In this document: positions 6,116-14,424 of the stretch, in pieces
Layout: every line of letters starts with the position of its first letter
How positions within the stretch are numbered: the stretch's first letter is position 1
Source: Pantoea anthophila
Lineage (GTDB): Bacteria > Pseudomonadota > Gammaproteobacteria > Enterobacterales > Enterobacteriaceae
Direction: 5' to 3'
Assembly (NCBI RefSeq): GCF_006494375.1
Contig: NZ_VHIZ01000027.1
Location: forward strand, 1-64,000
DNA: 64,000 nucleotides
Position numbers and translations under genes: made by a program
Notes under the pieces: model-generated
What the model was told of the DNA's origin: nothing
Database searches by the model: none
The model's input: only the letters and a program-made list of their open reading frames with translations

Positions 6116-7164
6116 TTTATTCCCTCATGTTTTACGTCTGATATCAGCGTGGGTATCACTCTGTCACCGAGGGTACGTGGAAACCAGCAGCCATCGTTGA
6201 TTTCCACAAGGCTTTGACGAAACGCCCTGCCATCCCAGACCCACTCTTCTTTAAACACGCAGCTGCCGGCACTGCTTGCCAGCGAAACATTGGTGATTAC
6301 CCCCTTTTCCCAGGTCTGAGCGTCGGTGGTGACGGCCACCGGCTTCGCTTTGCGCTGCGGGTCGGTGACCCAGAAGCCGTATCCCTGGTTATAGGCTGCG
6401 CCCCAGCACTGGGTGGAGAGCAACGTGTGCGTTGCATCCAGTGGCGTGGCGGTAATATCGCCGCTGATAATATGATCGTTGACGTCCTTCTCTCCGACTG
6501 CGGTCAGATAATCACATTCCTGATCCTGGGTTAATGCGGCAAGCAGCTGCGGCCTGAGCGCTGCCGCCTCTTCTTTCGTCAGAACAGAGGGCTGAGAGTG
6601 ACTGATCTGTGCCGCCTGGATAACCGGAACAGCCACGGCTTTTGCGACGCTTTTTTCGGGCCTGTCGCCTTTTTTCACCCAGGCACCCGGCGTGTTGATG
6701 CGGCCCTGCACGTCATCCACTTTCAGCAGGGCTGCATAGGCGCCATCACCGGAAAGCTGAAGGGTCTCATTATCCCCTCTGAACTCCACCGTGCCGCGGC
6801 CTTTGATAGCCTGAATCAGCGCCAGCGACTGCGCATCTGACAACCACCAGCGATGCGCTTTCTGCGTCGCATCACCCACACGCTGGCCGTTGATCCAGAG
6901 CGTGAGCGCTGTTACCGGCTTCTGATTTTCATCATCCTCCGACAGCATGATTTCGCCAGCGGTGGCGGTATCCGCGCCCGCTGCACGCGTCAGCAACACG
7001 CCGCCCAGATTCTCTTCTGTGGTTTGCCCGCCGACACGGCAGGTTAAGGTGTTATCGCAGGCGACTGACCACGCCTTGTGATTAAAAGATACGCCGCTTT
7101 CCTGGGCGATAACCGGGGTGGCAAGCGCTGCCACTAGCATTACCCGCTTCTGAATAACCGTCAC
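6112..7164 (-). CDS. DUF1176 periplasmic protein (copy 1)
   Basis: A 350-residue paralogue of the downstream gene. I chose GTG at 7164 because AGGA lies 6-7 nt upstream and it gives a clean signal peptide (basic TVIQKR, then MLVAALATPVIAQ); the open frame extends to 7206 without a better start. The mature protein starts near QESGVSFNHKAWSVACDNTLTCR. Conserved cysteines occur at matching places in both copies. First gene of a two-gene operon with a 4-bp overlap; the 240-bp divergent region to 7406 should hold its promoter. Function unknown. Confidence 0.85.
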   Translation of the reverse strand: MTVIQKRVMLVAALATPVIAQESGVSFNHKAWSVACDNTLTCRVGGQTTEENLGGVLLTRAAGADTATAGEIMLSEDDENQKPVTALTLWINGQRVGDATQKAHRWWLSDAQSLALIQAIKGRGTVEFRGDNETLQLSGDGAYAALLKVDDVQGRINTPGAWVKKGDRPEKSVAKAVAVPVIQAAQISHSQPSVLTKEEAAALRPQLLAALTQDQECDYLTAVGEKDVNDHIISGDITATPLDATHTLLSTQCWGAAYNQGYGFWVTDPQRKAKPVAVTTDAQTWEKGVITNVSLASSAGSCVFKEEWVWDGRAFRQSLVEINDGCWFPRTLGDRVIPTLISDVKHEGIK

Positions 7165-7405
7165 GCTGCTTCCTGTTCCCTGAATATGAGGTGAGTGAAA
7201 TGACAATCTGCCGCTAAGCAGAGGACCTCCCTGCGGATGGACCCGGCAACAGCGGCTATCATAATCTCTTTATGACCTTTTAACGCCTTTTTATCCCTGA
7301 AAGCGCGCCCTCCTCATCCCGCCCCTTACGGTTTACATTTACCTGTGTTTGTTATCTGATCCTGTTACGTGAATTTTCGAGCTGCCTCGCAAAACAGGAA
7401 CCTGC

Positions 7406-8419
7406 ATGCGCTTTTACCAGGCCGATCCCCGCCTTGAAAACTACTGGCGCGGCGTTATTCTCTTTGGCAAAAATGTCGCCTCCTATAAGTTTGCCCTGGC
7501 CCATGCGCTCTATGATCTGAAGCAGCCAGACAGCGATCTGATTACGCTGGAAGCGCTGGCCGTGCCCTTTACGCGTCATTTATGTGCTCACCTGCGCGAT
7601 GCCCCAAAACAAATCACCAGCAAAAGTAGCGGGTTTCTGGAGGCGTGCAGACAATTCAATGCGGGCGACATCACCGAAGATCAGCTGATTGCCATTACCG
7701 TGAAGCGCGGCTTTGCGAATGTCATTGATGCCTTTCATAACGTGAATCACGCGGAGATCGACAAACGTTTCTTTCTGGATGAACGGCGCAGCCATAAAGG
7801 CATCCGGCTGACGGATAACTTTTATCAGCTGACAGAAAATGATCAGTTTGCCAGTCTGGTCGCGGAAACAGAGGCCAGATGGCGGCTGGTTGAAGAAGCC
7901 TGGGCGATGAACGTTTCACGTAACCTGATTGCGGTTGATTATGATGATAACGACAAGATGCTTTTCAGCCGTCAGAGTGGTCGCCGCGTCACCATTACCA
8001 GCTGTCGCAGCAGCCTGAACGGCTACCAGAAAGGCCGGTGCTTTTATTGCTTCCGGCCGATTGGCGTGACGGGCGGTGAGGAGAACCTGGCTGATGTCGA
8101 TCACTTCCTGCCGCTGATGCTCAGCGAAGAAATTGGCAACCTCAACGGCGTCTGGAATCTGGTGCTGGCCTGCCAGACCTGCAATCGCGGTGCTCAGGGT
8201 AAGTTTGCACGTATTCCCTCAATCTCGCTGCTGCAGCGCCTGAACGATCGAAACGAATACTTTATTAACAGCCACCTGCCACTGCGGGAAACGTTAATCC
8301 GTCAGACCGGCGATACACCCCAACAGCGGCACAGCTTTCTGCAGACAAACTGGAACAGGGCAAAATTTGCCCTGCTGCATGAGTGGCAGCCAGCGGCACA
8401 GGGAGACAGCCTGTTTTGA
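7406..8419 (+). CDS. HNH endonuclease-domain protein
   Basis: A 337-residue protein. Residues 1-200 are a helical region without recognisable motifs. The C-terminal part is a treble-clef HNH site: CFYC (212-215), VDHFLP with D232-H233, NGVWNLVLACQTCNRG with N251, C256, C259 and N260, and a basic GKFARIP next. Four cysteines would bind structural zinc, and H233 with N251 would form the catalytic core, as in HNH nucleases of restriction or defence type. It starts with ATG after a purine-rich GGAACCTGC, and its TGA overlaps the TTG start of the methyltransferase gene (TTGA at 8416-8419). Nuclease activity and target are inferred. Confidence 0.75.
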   Translation: MRFYQADPRLENYWRGVILFGKNVASYKFALAHALYDLKQPDSDLITLEALAVPFTRHLCAHLRDAPKQITSKSSGFLEACRQFNAGDITEDQLIAITVKRGFANVIDAFHNVNHAEIDKRFFLDERRSHKGIRLTDNFYQLTENDQFASLVAETEARWRLVEEAWAMNVSRNLIAVDYDDNDKMLFSRQSGRRVTITSCRSSLNGYQKGRCFYCFRPIGVTGGEENLADVDHFLPLMLSEEIGNLNGVWNLVLACQTCNRGAQGKFARIPSISLLQRLNDRNEYFINSHLPLRETLIRQTGDTPQQRHSFLQTNWNRAKFALLHEWQPAAQGDSLF

Positions 8420-9081
8420 GCAATGAAGAGTATTACCGGGAGCACGCTCAGCGTTTTTTTCGCGATACGGCAAACGTAGATATGTCGGCACTTTATCGGC
8501 CTTTTATCAGCGAATTGCCGCCCGGCGCACGCATTCTGGATGCAGGCTGCGGTTCAGGGCGTGACGTCAGAGCCTTTAATGATATGGGCTTTGTCGTCGA
8601 AGCCTTTGATGCTTCCGCCGAACTGGTTGCGCTGGCCCGTCAGTTTTCCGGGAACGCGGTGGCGCAGAAGCGTTTTCAGGAGGTTGATGCGGTTGAAACT
8701 TACGACGGGATCTGGTGCTGCGCCTCACTGCTGCATATCTCCGAAGCGGAACTGCCTGGCGTCATGACCAGACTGGCCATCGCACTGAAACCAAACGGCG
8801 TCTGGTATCTCTCGTTCAAATATGGTCGCGGCGAGCGGGAAAAGGACGGCCGCAGATTTACAGATATGGATGTGGCCGGGTTGCAGAAGCTGATTGATGG
8901 CGTTAATGCTCTCGGCGCTCAGACGCTGGCAGAAAATAAGCCGCTGAAGACAACAGAAGCGGGTGCCGGGGAGAACAGGTTCGCTCTTGAGACAGCACAT
9001 CTCTGGCAGACCGGTGATTTACGTGCCGGCCGGGGCGATGAGATCTGGCTGAATGCGATTCTCAGGAAAACGTTAAGCTGA
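8416..9081 (+). CDS. Class I SAM-dependent methyltransferase
   Basis: A 221-residue Rossmann methyltransferase: motif I ILDAGCGSGRDV (about 40-51), the acidic residue ending strand 2 in VEAFDAS (D65), and a post-I helix. There is no NPPF/DPPY motif, so it is not a typical DNA amino-methyltransferase; the best match is the UbiE/TehB-like small-molecule group. I chose TTG at 8416, which overlaps the upstream stop (TTGA) and gives the family-like start SNEEYYREHAQRFF; an ATG at 8383 in the same frame would overlap by 37 bp and is the alternative. Coupled to the HNH gene. Confidence 0.8.
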   Translation: MSNEEYYREHAQRFFRDTANVDMSALYRPFISELPPGARILDAGCGSGRDVRAFNDMGFVVEAFDASAELVALARQFSGNAVAQKRFQEVDAVETYDGIWCCASLLHISEAELPGVMTRLAIALKPNGVWYLSFKYGRGEREKDGRRFTDMDVAGLQKLIDGVNALGAQTLAENKPLKTTEAGAGENRFALETAHLWQTGDLRAGRGDEIWLNAILRKTLS

Positions 9082-9116
9082 CATCTCTGCCTCTCAGGCG
9101 AGGTTCCAATCCCACA

Positions 9117-9146
9117 AAAAAGCCAACCTTGCGGTTGGCTTCTTCG
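9117..9146. terminator. Bidirectional terminator
   Basis: AGCCAACC (9121-9128), TTGC loop, GGTTGGCT (9133-9140). On the minus strand it is followed by six T (complement of 9116-9121); on the plus strand by TTCTTC. It separates the methyltransferase gene from the convergent stress-protein operon and works best for the latter. Confidence 0.85.
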
Positions 9147-9199
9147 TGCATGCTCAGCATCGGGCATTGCCCTCAGCGCCTGTTGTCAGGGTTGGCGCC

Positions 9200-10198
9200 T
9201 CAGTGCGAATGGTCATAATCACGATGATGCAGCTTGTTTTCAACCTTATCCTTCACTTCGCTGGCTTTCTCGCTCACCTTCTCCGTCAGGCTCTCTTTGT
9301 GGTCGCGGTTCTGCACGCCGGGTGAGGCCGTGCCTGCGGTTGCTGGTTTGCCTCGTGCCGCTGAACCCGGCAGCTCGCTATCCAGACCGCCACGGGCATG
9401 GTCGATATCCACTTCCTGACGACGCACCGTGTCATTGATGGTCTCGGTGCGGTCACTGCCATCGGTTCGCACCACCACTTCTTCTTTCACATGAGCCGTT
9501 TTGTTGATCACTGGCTGCTCATGAGTCTCCGCCACTTCGACGGTTTTCTCGGACCAGTCCACCTCTCCGGCCAGCGCGGGTTCATTCACCGAGCGGCGGA
9601 AGATGTCAGCGTGCTGCTCATGCAGCGAAATCTCTTCAGAGACGGTATCGGTCACCGTATAGCGGCGTACACGGGTGGAGCCTTCGCTGACCAGACGTTT
9701 ACCCACTTCAATCTGCTCTTCGGCCAGACGCAGAATATCGGCCTCGCTCTCATCACCGGTCAGCGAGGTGCGTCGCGGCTCAACCTGACGGTCGTTGGTC
9801 TCACCGGCAAACTGTTTACCGGCCGTCGGGTTTACGCCCGGCGTGGTCGTGCCGTTATCCAGGGTGCTCTGCATACGTGACGGGACATCCACCGAGTCAT
9901 GTGAATGGAGAATCGTCATGGCACGAGCCAGCTTCTCCTCTTCGGTGCGCAGCGTCAGAACCACGCCGCCTTTATCCATCGCCCGGGTATAGACATCCGC
10001 CTGATCTTTATCGACGGTATGGCCAAACAGGCGCTGCCAGAGGCTCGGATGGCGGACTGACTGCCCTTCCTGCTCTAAACGCTCTCCACTGATAAGACTG
10101 ATGTCCCGATCGGAAAAGCCTGCTTTCACGAGATTTCTTTTCGCGGCCTCTGCCTGATTTGCAGAATCGAACAGTGTTACGATTTTTTCCTGTGCCAT
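9200..10198 (-). CDS. YsnF/AvaK-like stress protein, DUF2382
   Basis: A 332-residue protein. The start at 10198 follows GAGAGGAA. The N-terminal domain (residues 1-90, EKIVTLFDSANQAEAAKRNL) resembles the general-stress 17M/YflT domain. The middle to C-terminal region (about 150-270) is DUF2382 with repeated strand pairs such as RVRRYTVTDTVSEEISL and HVKEEVVVR. The tail is a charged low-complexity helix (SLTEKVSEKASEVKDKVENK), like LEA or CsbD-type tails. Second gene of an operon with a short DUF2382 protein (16 nt gap). Such proteins are linked with envelope or osmotic stress; the biochemical role is not established. Confidence 0.8.
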   Translation of the reverse strand: MAQEKIVTLFDSANQAEAAKRNLVKAGFSDRDISLISGERLEQEGQSVRHPSLWQRLFGHTVDKDQADVYTRAMDKGGVVLTLRTEEEKLARAMTILHSHDSVDVPSRMQSTLDNGTTTPGVNPTAGKQFAGETNDRQVEPRRTSLTGDESEADILRLAEEQIEVGKRLVSEGSTRVRRYTVTDTVSEEISLHEQHADIFRRSVNEPALAGEVDWSEKTVEVAETHEQPVINKTAHVKEEVVVRTDGSDRTETINDTVRRQEVDIDHARGGLDSELPGSAARGKPATAGTASPGVQNRDHKESLTEKVSEKASEVKDKVENKLHHRDYDHSH

Positions 10199-10214
10199 GA
10201 TAGGTTCCTCTCTG

Positions 10215-10616
10215 TTAGCGGGTTTGATCGTCATCTCTCTCAACGTTCACCTGCTGCTCACGTCGGGTCACCACTTCCTGAAAAGGAACGTGTTCCTGCA
10301 CTTTTCGGATGTGGATTTCCTCTTTAAGCACCAGTTTTCTGACGATTTGGATTTCTTCTTCAACTACCGGGACAATCAGTACACCGTTTTCTTCCCTGAT
10401 ATCGGGCATCGTCTCTACGGGTTGTGCTTTTGCTACATGCTCAACCTCAACCTTATCCCGGTTAAGCAATGTACTGATGACCTCGTCATGCTCGGTTGTG
10501 GAACGGGTAACCCGGACATGTCCATCCACAATCTTTTGCTTCGTCAGGGCTATTTTCTCTTCAGCGAGTTTAAGCGCGACCTCTGCAGAGTTATTGTGTT
10601 CTGGCTGCCCAGCCAT
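10215..10616 (-). CDS. Short DUF2382 protein
   Basis: A 133-residue protein starting at 10616 behind GGGAG; the open frame upstream of this has no ribosome site. It is one DUF2382 unit: KLAEEKIALTKQKIVDGHVRV, then alternating strands ending in EEIHIRKVQEHVPFQEVV. No signal peptide or membrane segment. It leads the operon with the 332-aa paralogue, sharing the EExIxxxK pattern, and the two may interact. Function unknown; the presence of the stress domain in its partner suggests a stress role. Confidence 0.78.
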   Translation of the reverse strand: MAGQPEHNNSAEVALKLAEEKIALTKQKIVDGHVRVTRSTTEHDEVISTLLNRDKVEVEHVAKAQPVETMPDIREENGVLIVPVVEEEIQIVRKLVLKEEIHIRKVQEHVPFQEVVTRREQQVNVERDDDQTR

Positions 10617-10839
10617 ATTGATTCTCCCGTTAAGATTAAATATCTGCCACAACTGCCTGACACAGTGATTAAGCATGAACACTCTCGCTGATTTCGCAAG
10701 CCGGAATAATAAAATTTCCGGCGAATGAAATTTATATTCAGCCCCCTCGATTAACATCAAATCAAATAAAAACCCTGTTTTTACCGCTGCGCTAAAAATA
10801 GAAAAACCTGTAAAAACAGAAACCTGAAAAGAACTGGTT

Positions 10840-11046
10840 TCACTGGCAAACAGTTACCTTTCGGTATGTGGCGTCAGGATTTATGCCGATAAAAAGGCCA
10901 CAAAAATTCGCGGCAACCAGGAATATTCCTGCCATAACGGGCGAGAATATTAAATAATGTTTCAGCGCCAGATCTTTATTTACACAGCCATCATGCTGCG
11001 CCGGGAAATAACCCAGGCCGCGCTTTACTCTATTATTCAGCGCCAT
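10840..11046 (-). CDS. Possible small membrane protein (68 aa)
   Basis: The frame encodes a basic N-terminus and one hydrophobic stretch (LIFSPVMAGIFLVAANFCGLFIGI, 24 residues in the protein) with a short polar tail, a plausible single-pass protein. No ribosome site precedes the ATG at 11046. The surrounding 10617-11149 gap is AT-rich and holds promoters for the stress operon and yjjA. Weak support. Confidence 0.25.
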   Translation of the reverse strand: MALNNRVKRGLGYFPAQHDGCVNKDLALKHYLIFSPVMAGIFLVAANFCGLFIGINPDATYRKVTVCQ

Positions 11047-11149
11047 GATTACAGAAGAGTCTTAAAGTCGAATTAAATAAAAAAGTTCAGGAACTTTCTG
11101 TGCCTTTGCCTCTCTTAGCAAAACTGAATACGCAGATACCGAGGTTGAG

Positions 11150-11659
11150 ATGAAACAGGCACAACGCAGTGTGTGGGGATGGGGACTGGCCGCGCTTCTG
11201 GTCGCAGGCAGTGCATCAGCAGCAAGCTGGCAGGATCAGCTAAGCAGTGCAGCGTCGCAGCTCAGCCAGCAGAATAGCAGTAACACCACCAGCACCACGC
11301 AGCAGAATGGCGGGCTGTCGCTCTCCTCCATTACCAGCATGCTGGGCGGCGGCGACAAAGCGGTCAGCGCCAGTAGCATGACGAACGCGGCCGGCGTGAT
11401 GCAGTACTGCGTCGAGCATAACGTGGTGAAAAACAATGTGCAGTCGGTGAAAGATCAGGTGCTGAGCAAGCTGGGCCTGACCACGCCCGCCGCGCAACAG
11501 CAGCAGACAGACTACACCCAGGGCCTGGCCGGCCTGCTGAACACCGGTAACGGTCAGCAGCTCAATCTGCAGAGCCTTAGCAACTCGCCAATGGGTGAGA
11601 AACTCAAAACCAAAGCCTGCGACGTGGTCCTGAAGCAGGGCAAAAACTTTATCTCCTGA
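11150..11659 (+). CDS. yjjA: DUF2501 family exported protein YjjA
   Basis: A 169-residue secreted protein close in length to E. coli YjjA. Signal peptide through GSASA (about residue 24). The mature region is Ser/Gln/Asn-rich (SQQNSSNTTSTTQQN), followed by the conserved part with MQYCVEH, LSKLG and KTKACDVV; two cysteines may pair. GAGG precedes the ATG. It lies alone, followed by the 211-aa gene after 130 bp. Function unknown. Confidence 0.85.
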   Translation: MKQAQRSVWGWGLAALLVAGSASAASWQDQLSSAASQLSQQNSSNTTSTTQQNGGLSLSSITSMLGGGDKAVSASSMTNAAGVMQYCVEHNVVKNNVQSVKDQVLSKLGLTTPAAQQQQTDYTQGLAGLLNTGNGQQLNLQSLSNSPMGEKLKTKACDVVLKQGKNFIS

Positions 11660-11790
11660 TCCCCTCTCTGCCTCCCTCTCCTCGCGGTTCAGCGGGGAGC
11701 GGGAAACTCCCCCGTGCTGTGATGCCTGACATTCCCTTAACCTGGGGTTGAGCGCTATAGTGTTGTTTTGGTTTCTACAGGACAGCACGC

Positions 11791-12426
11791 ATGAAAGGCA
11801 TCAACATCGCACTTTACTTCGACCCCGATCAGATCCAGGCCTGCGTCCACCAGCAGGACGGCAGCTATCTCAGCAAAAAATTCGAGTATGACGATGGCGT
11901 GATTGAAGAGATCTATCAGTGGCTGGATCAGTACGAACCCAACCGCACACATATCTGTCTGATAGAAAACGAAACCGCCGAACTGCTGGCCGATGAGCTG
12001 GTCGACAGCGGCTATCGCGTTCACCAGGTCACCATGCACCAGCTGCTGAGTTGGTTCGCAGCCGAACCCCCTGCTTCCCCTGATGGCACGCCGATGCGCG
12101 CCATGCTGCGCTTCCTGGAAGAGGAGCATCCGCGCGAATATGAATCCCGCACGCCGCAGACCGAAGCGCTGATGGAGATGTTCGATGAGCTGGACGCGCT
12201 GGAGATGGTCGATGACGGCGACGACGAAGACGCCCTGCCGGGCGATCTGCTGCGCGCCATGAAGAAGCATAAAATCACCGCCAGCGCCGCGGCCCAGCGA
12301 CTGCTGCCGGAAGTCAACGAACGCATCCGCGAACACCTGATGCAGTATCCCGAACTGATGACGCCTGAAATCCTGCAGGACTTCTTCCCCGAGTTGCTGG
12401 AAGCGCTGGAGCGCCCGAAACATTAA
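11791..12426 (+). CDS. Hypothetical protein with RNase H-like N-terminal pattern
   Basis: A 211-residue acidic protein. Residues 1-85 (GINIALYFDPDQIQACVH, then ICLIENETAELLADELVDSG and VHQVTMHQL) follow the order of strands and acidic residues of the DEDD/RuvC-like N-terminal domain of IS110-type transposases, but the catalytic transposase C-terminal domain is absent. The middle (about 130-155) is strongly acidic; the C-terminus is helical. It ends 15 nt before marC, so both are probably one operon. The IS110 likeness is my inference from pattern and could be coincidence. Confidence 0.6.
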   Translation: MKGINIALYFDPDQIQACVHQQDGSYLSKKFEYDDGVIEEIYQWLDQYEPNRTHICLIENETAELLADELVDSGYRVHQVTMHQLLSWFAAEPPASPDGTPMRAMLRFLEEEHPREYESRTPQTEALMEMFDELDALEMVDDGDDEDALPGDLLRAMKKHKITASAAAQRLLPEVNERIREHLMQYPELMTPEILQDFFPELLEALERPKH

Positions 12427-12441
12427 TCAGGGGGATCTGAC

Positions 12442-13110
12442 ATGCTGGAGCTGATCAAAGCGGTAAGCCTGGGTCTGGTCGTGCTGCTGCCGCTGGCGAA
12501 TCCGCTCACCACCGTGGCGCTGTTTTTAGGGCTGGCGGGTGACATGAACTTCCAGGAGCGCAACCGTCAGGCGCGCCAGGCGTCTCTCTACGTGTTCGCC
12601 ATCATGCTGGTGGCGTGGTACGCGGGCAATGCGGTGCTGAACACCTTTGGCATCTCGATTCCCGGCCTGCGTATCGCCGGTGGACTCATTGTCGCCTTTA
12701 TCGGTTTCCGGATGCTCTTTCCGGCGAAGCCTGCCAGCCATTCGGTGGAAGCAAAGCAGAAACTGGATGAGCTGGACGAGGCCAAAGAGCCGGTGAACAT
12801 CGCCTTTGTGCCGCTGGCGATGCCGAGCACGGCCGGGCCGGGAACCATTGCGATGATCATCTCTTCCGCCTCGACGGTGAAAAGCGGGGTCGATTTTCCC
12901 GCCTGGGTGCTGAGCGTCGCGCCGGTGCTGACCTTCCTGCTGGTGAGTGTGATTTTGTGGGTCTCGCTGCGCAGCTCCGGAGCGATCATGAAGCTGGTCG
13001 GCAAAAGCGGCATTGAGGCGATCTCGCGCCTGATGGGATTTTTACTGGTCTGCATGGGCGTGCAGTTTGTGATTAACGGCGTGCTGGAAGTGGCGCGCAC
13101 CTTCCACTGA
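12442..13110 (+). CDS. marC: MarC family inner-membrane protein
   Basis: A 222-residue, six-segment membrane protein that closely follows E. coli MarC (221 aa): [21 protein letters not shown] at the N-terminus, [20 protein letters not shown] and [17 protein letters not shown] in the middle, [25 protein letters not shown] end. The family was once linked with multiple antibiotic resistance, but that role is not supported; substrate unknown. GGGGG precedes the ATG. The marRAB operon is not adjacent. Confidence 0.92.
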   Translation: MLELIKAVSLGLVVLLPLANPLTTVALFLGLAGDMNFQERNRQARQASLYVFAIMLVAWYAGNAVLNTFGISIPGLRIAGGLIVAFIGFRMLFPAKPASHSVEAKQKLDELDEAKEPVNIAFVPLAMPSTAGPGTIAMIISSASTVKSGVDFPAWVLSVAPVLTFLLVSVILWVSLRSSGAIMKLVGKSGIEAISRLMGFLLVCMGVQFVINGVLEVARTFH

Positions 13111-13118
13111 TACGGGCG

Positions 13119-13146
13119 TTCCCCTCTCCAGACCGGCCGAGGGGAA
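13119..13146. terminator. Convergent hairpin between marC and cytochrome gene
   Basis: TTCCCCTC (13119-13126) pairs with GAGGGGAA (13139-13146). No long T-run on either side, so termination strength is doubtful. Confidence 0.45.
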
Positions 13147-13157
13147 GCCCTTCTTCG

Positions 13158-14420
13158 TTACTTCAGCGTTTTACGCACCTCAGCCACCTGATCTTTACTC
13201 ACGGCTGGCGCGCTGTTGCTCCAGCCCTGACGAATAAAGGTCGCCAGCTGCGCCACTTCATCATCACTCAGCCGTCCGGCAAAGCCAGGCATCGCCAGTT
13301 TTGACGGGGCCTTAGCGACAGAGGGTTGCTGCGCGCCCGCCAGGATCGTATGGATCAGACCGGTGGGGTCGCTGGCGTTGACGATCGTCGCCTGATCCAG
13401 CTCCGGGAAGACGCCCGGTGCGCCTTTACCGGTCACGAAGTGACAGGCACCGCAGTTATCCAGATAGAGACGCTCACCTTCGCTGAGGTTTTTCGCCGCG
13501 GTAAGTTTTGCTTCCGTTGCCTGCTGCGCCTGCACGTTATAGGCCTGCAGGGGCGGATTGCCGCCCAGAAACTTCAGGTAAGCGGCGATGGCGTTGAGAT
13601 CGGCATCGGTCATGTGCGAACTGCTGTGCTCAATCACAGAGGTCATCTCGCCGCCCACCGCCGCCTTATCGTTACGCCCGGTCTGCAGGTAATCCACGAT
13701 CTCCTGCTGGCTCCAGTGCGGCAGGCCACGCAGCGACGGCACTGCCCAGTGGTTCAGGCTGCCACCTGCCAGGAATTGTTCGTCACCGCTGTCGAGGGCT
13801 TTTTCGTTCATGCCCAGGCCGCGCGGCGTATGGCAGCTGCCGCAGTGACCCAGGCTCTCCACGATATAGGCACCGCGGTTAACCTCGGCTGATGCGCCAC
13901 CGATTGGCCGGAACGGCTTATCGGACGCGAACGCCCAGTTCCAGAAACGCATGCCCCAGCGCTGGCTGAACGGGAAGCTCAGATCCGTTTCCGGTGGCTG
14001 TTCTGCGCTCGGCTGCACGCCTTTCATAAAGTAGACGTAGAGCGCGTGGATATCGGCATCGCTGATTCTGGCGTAATCGGGATAAGGCATCGCCGGATAG
14101 AGACGGGAGCCGTCCGGCAGGATGCCTTTACGCACCGCGTCAGCAAACTGCTGCTCGCTGTAGTTACCGATGCCGTGTTGCTTATCGGGCGTGATATTGG
14201 TGGAGAAGATGGTGCCGATGTTCGAGGTAATCGCCAGTCCGCCCGCATAGTCAGGCTTGCCCGGCAGCGAGTGGCACGCCATGCAGTCACCGAGGCGGGA
14301 GAGGTATTCACCCTGCTTAATCAGTTGTGCTTCATCTTCGGCGTGAACCGGCAGCGCAGAGAGGCTGCCCAGCAGCAGCGCGCTGCTGGCGATAAAAGAG
14401 TTAAGTTTCAGCTTATTCAT
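13158..14420 (-). CDS. Membrane gluconate dehydrogenase, triheme cytochrome c subunit
   Basis: A 420-residue exported cytochrome: signal peptide to HAED (about residue 28), then three CxxCH sites: CMACH (46-50), CGSCH (193-197) and CGACH (323-327). This is the electron-transfer subunit of three-component FAD dehydrogenases (gluconate 2-dehydrogenase, 2-ketogluconate dehydrogenase), passing electrons from the flavoprotein to ubiquinone at the periplasmic face. It is the last gene of the operon, 4 nt after the flavoprotein gene. Sequence alone does not separate gluconate from 2-ketogluconate or other polyol substrates. Confidence 0.9.
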   Translation of the reverse strand: MNKLKLNSFIASSALLLGSLSALPVHAEDEAQLIKQGEYLSRLGDCMACHSLPGKPDYAGGLAITSNIGTIFSTNITPDKQHGIGNYSEQQFADAVRKGILPDGSRLYPAMPYPDYARISDADIHALYVYFMKGVQPSAEQPPETDLSFPFSQRWGMRFWNWAFASDKPFRPIGGASAEVNRGAYIVESLGHCGSCHTPRGLGMNEKALDSGDEQFLAGGSLNHWAVPSLRGLPHWSQQEIVDYLQTGRNDKAAVGGEMTSVIEHSSSHMTDADLNAIAAYLKFLGGNPPLQAYNVQAQQATEAKLTAAKNLSEGERLYLDNCGACHFVTGKGAPGVFPELDQATIVNASDPTGLIHTILAGAQQPSVAKAPSKLAMPGFAGRLSDDEVAQLATFIRQGWSNSAPAVSKDQVAEVRKTLK

Positions 14421-14424
14421 GCGC

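Noticed and set aside
11755..12423. 222-codon frame antisense to the 211-aa gene
   Set aside because: Phe/Gln/His-rich, no ribosome site; the plus-strand frame has a proper start and is adjacent to marC.
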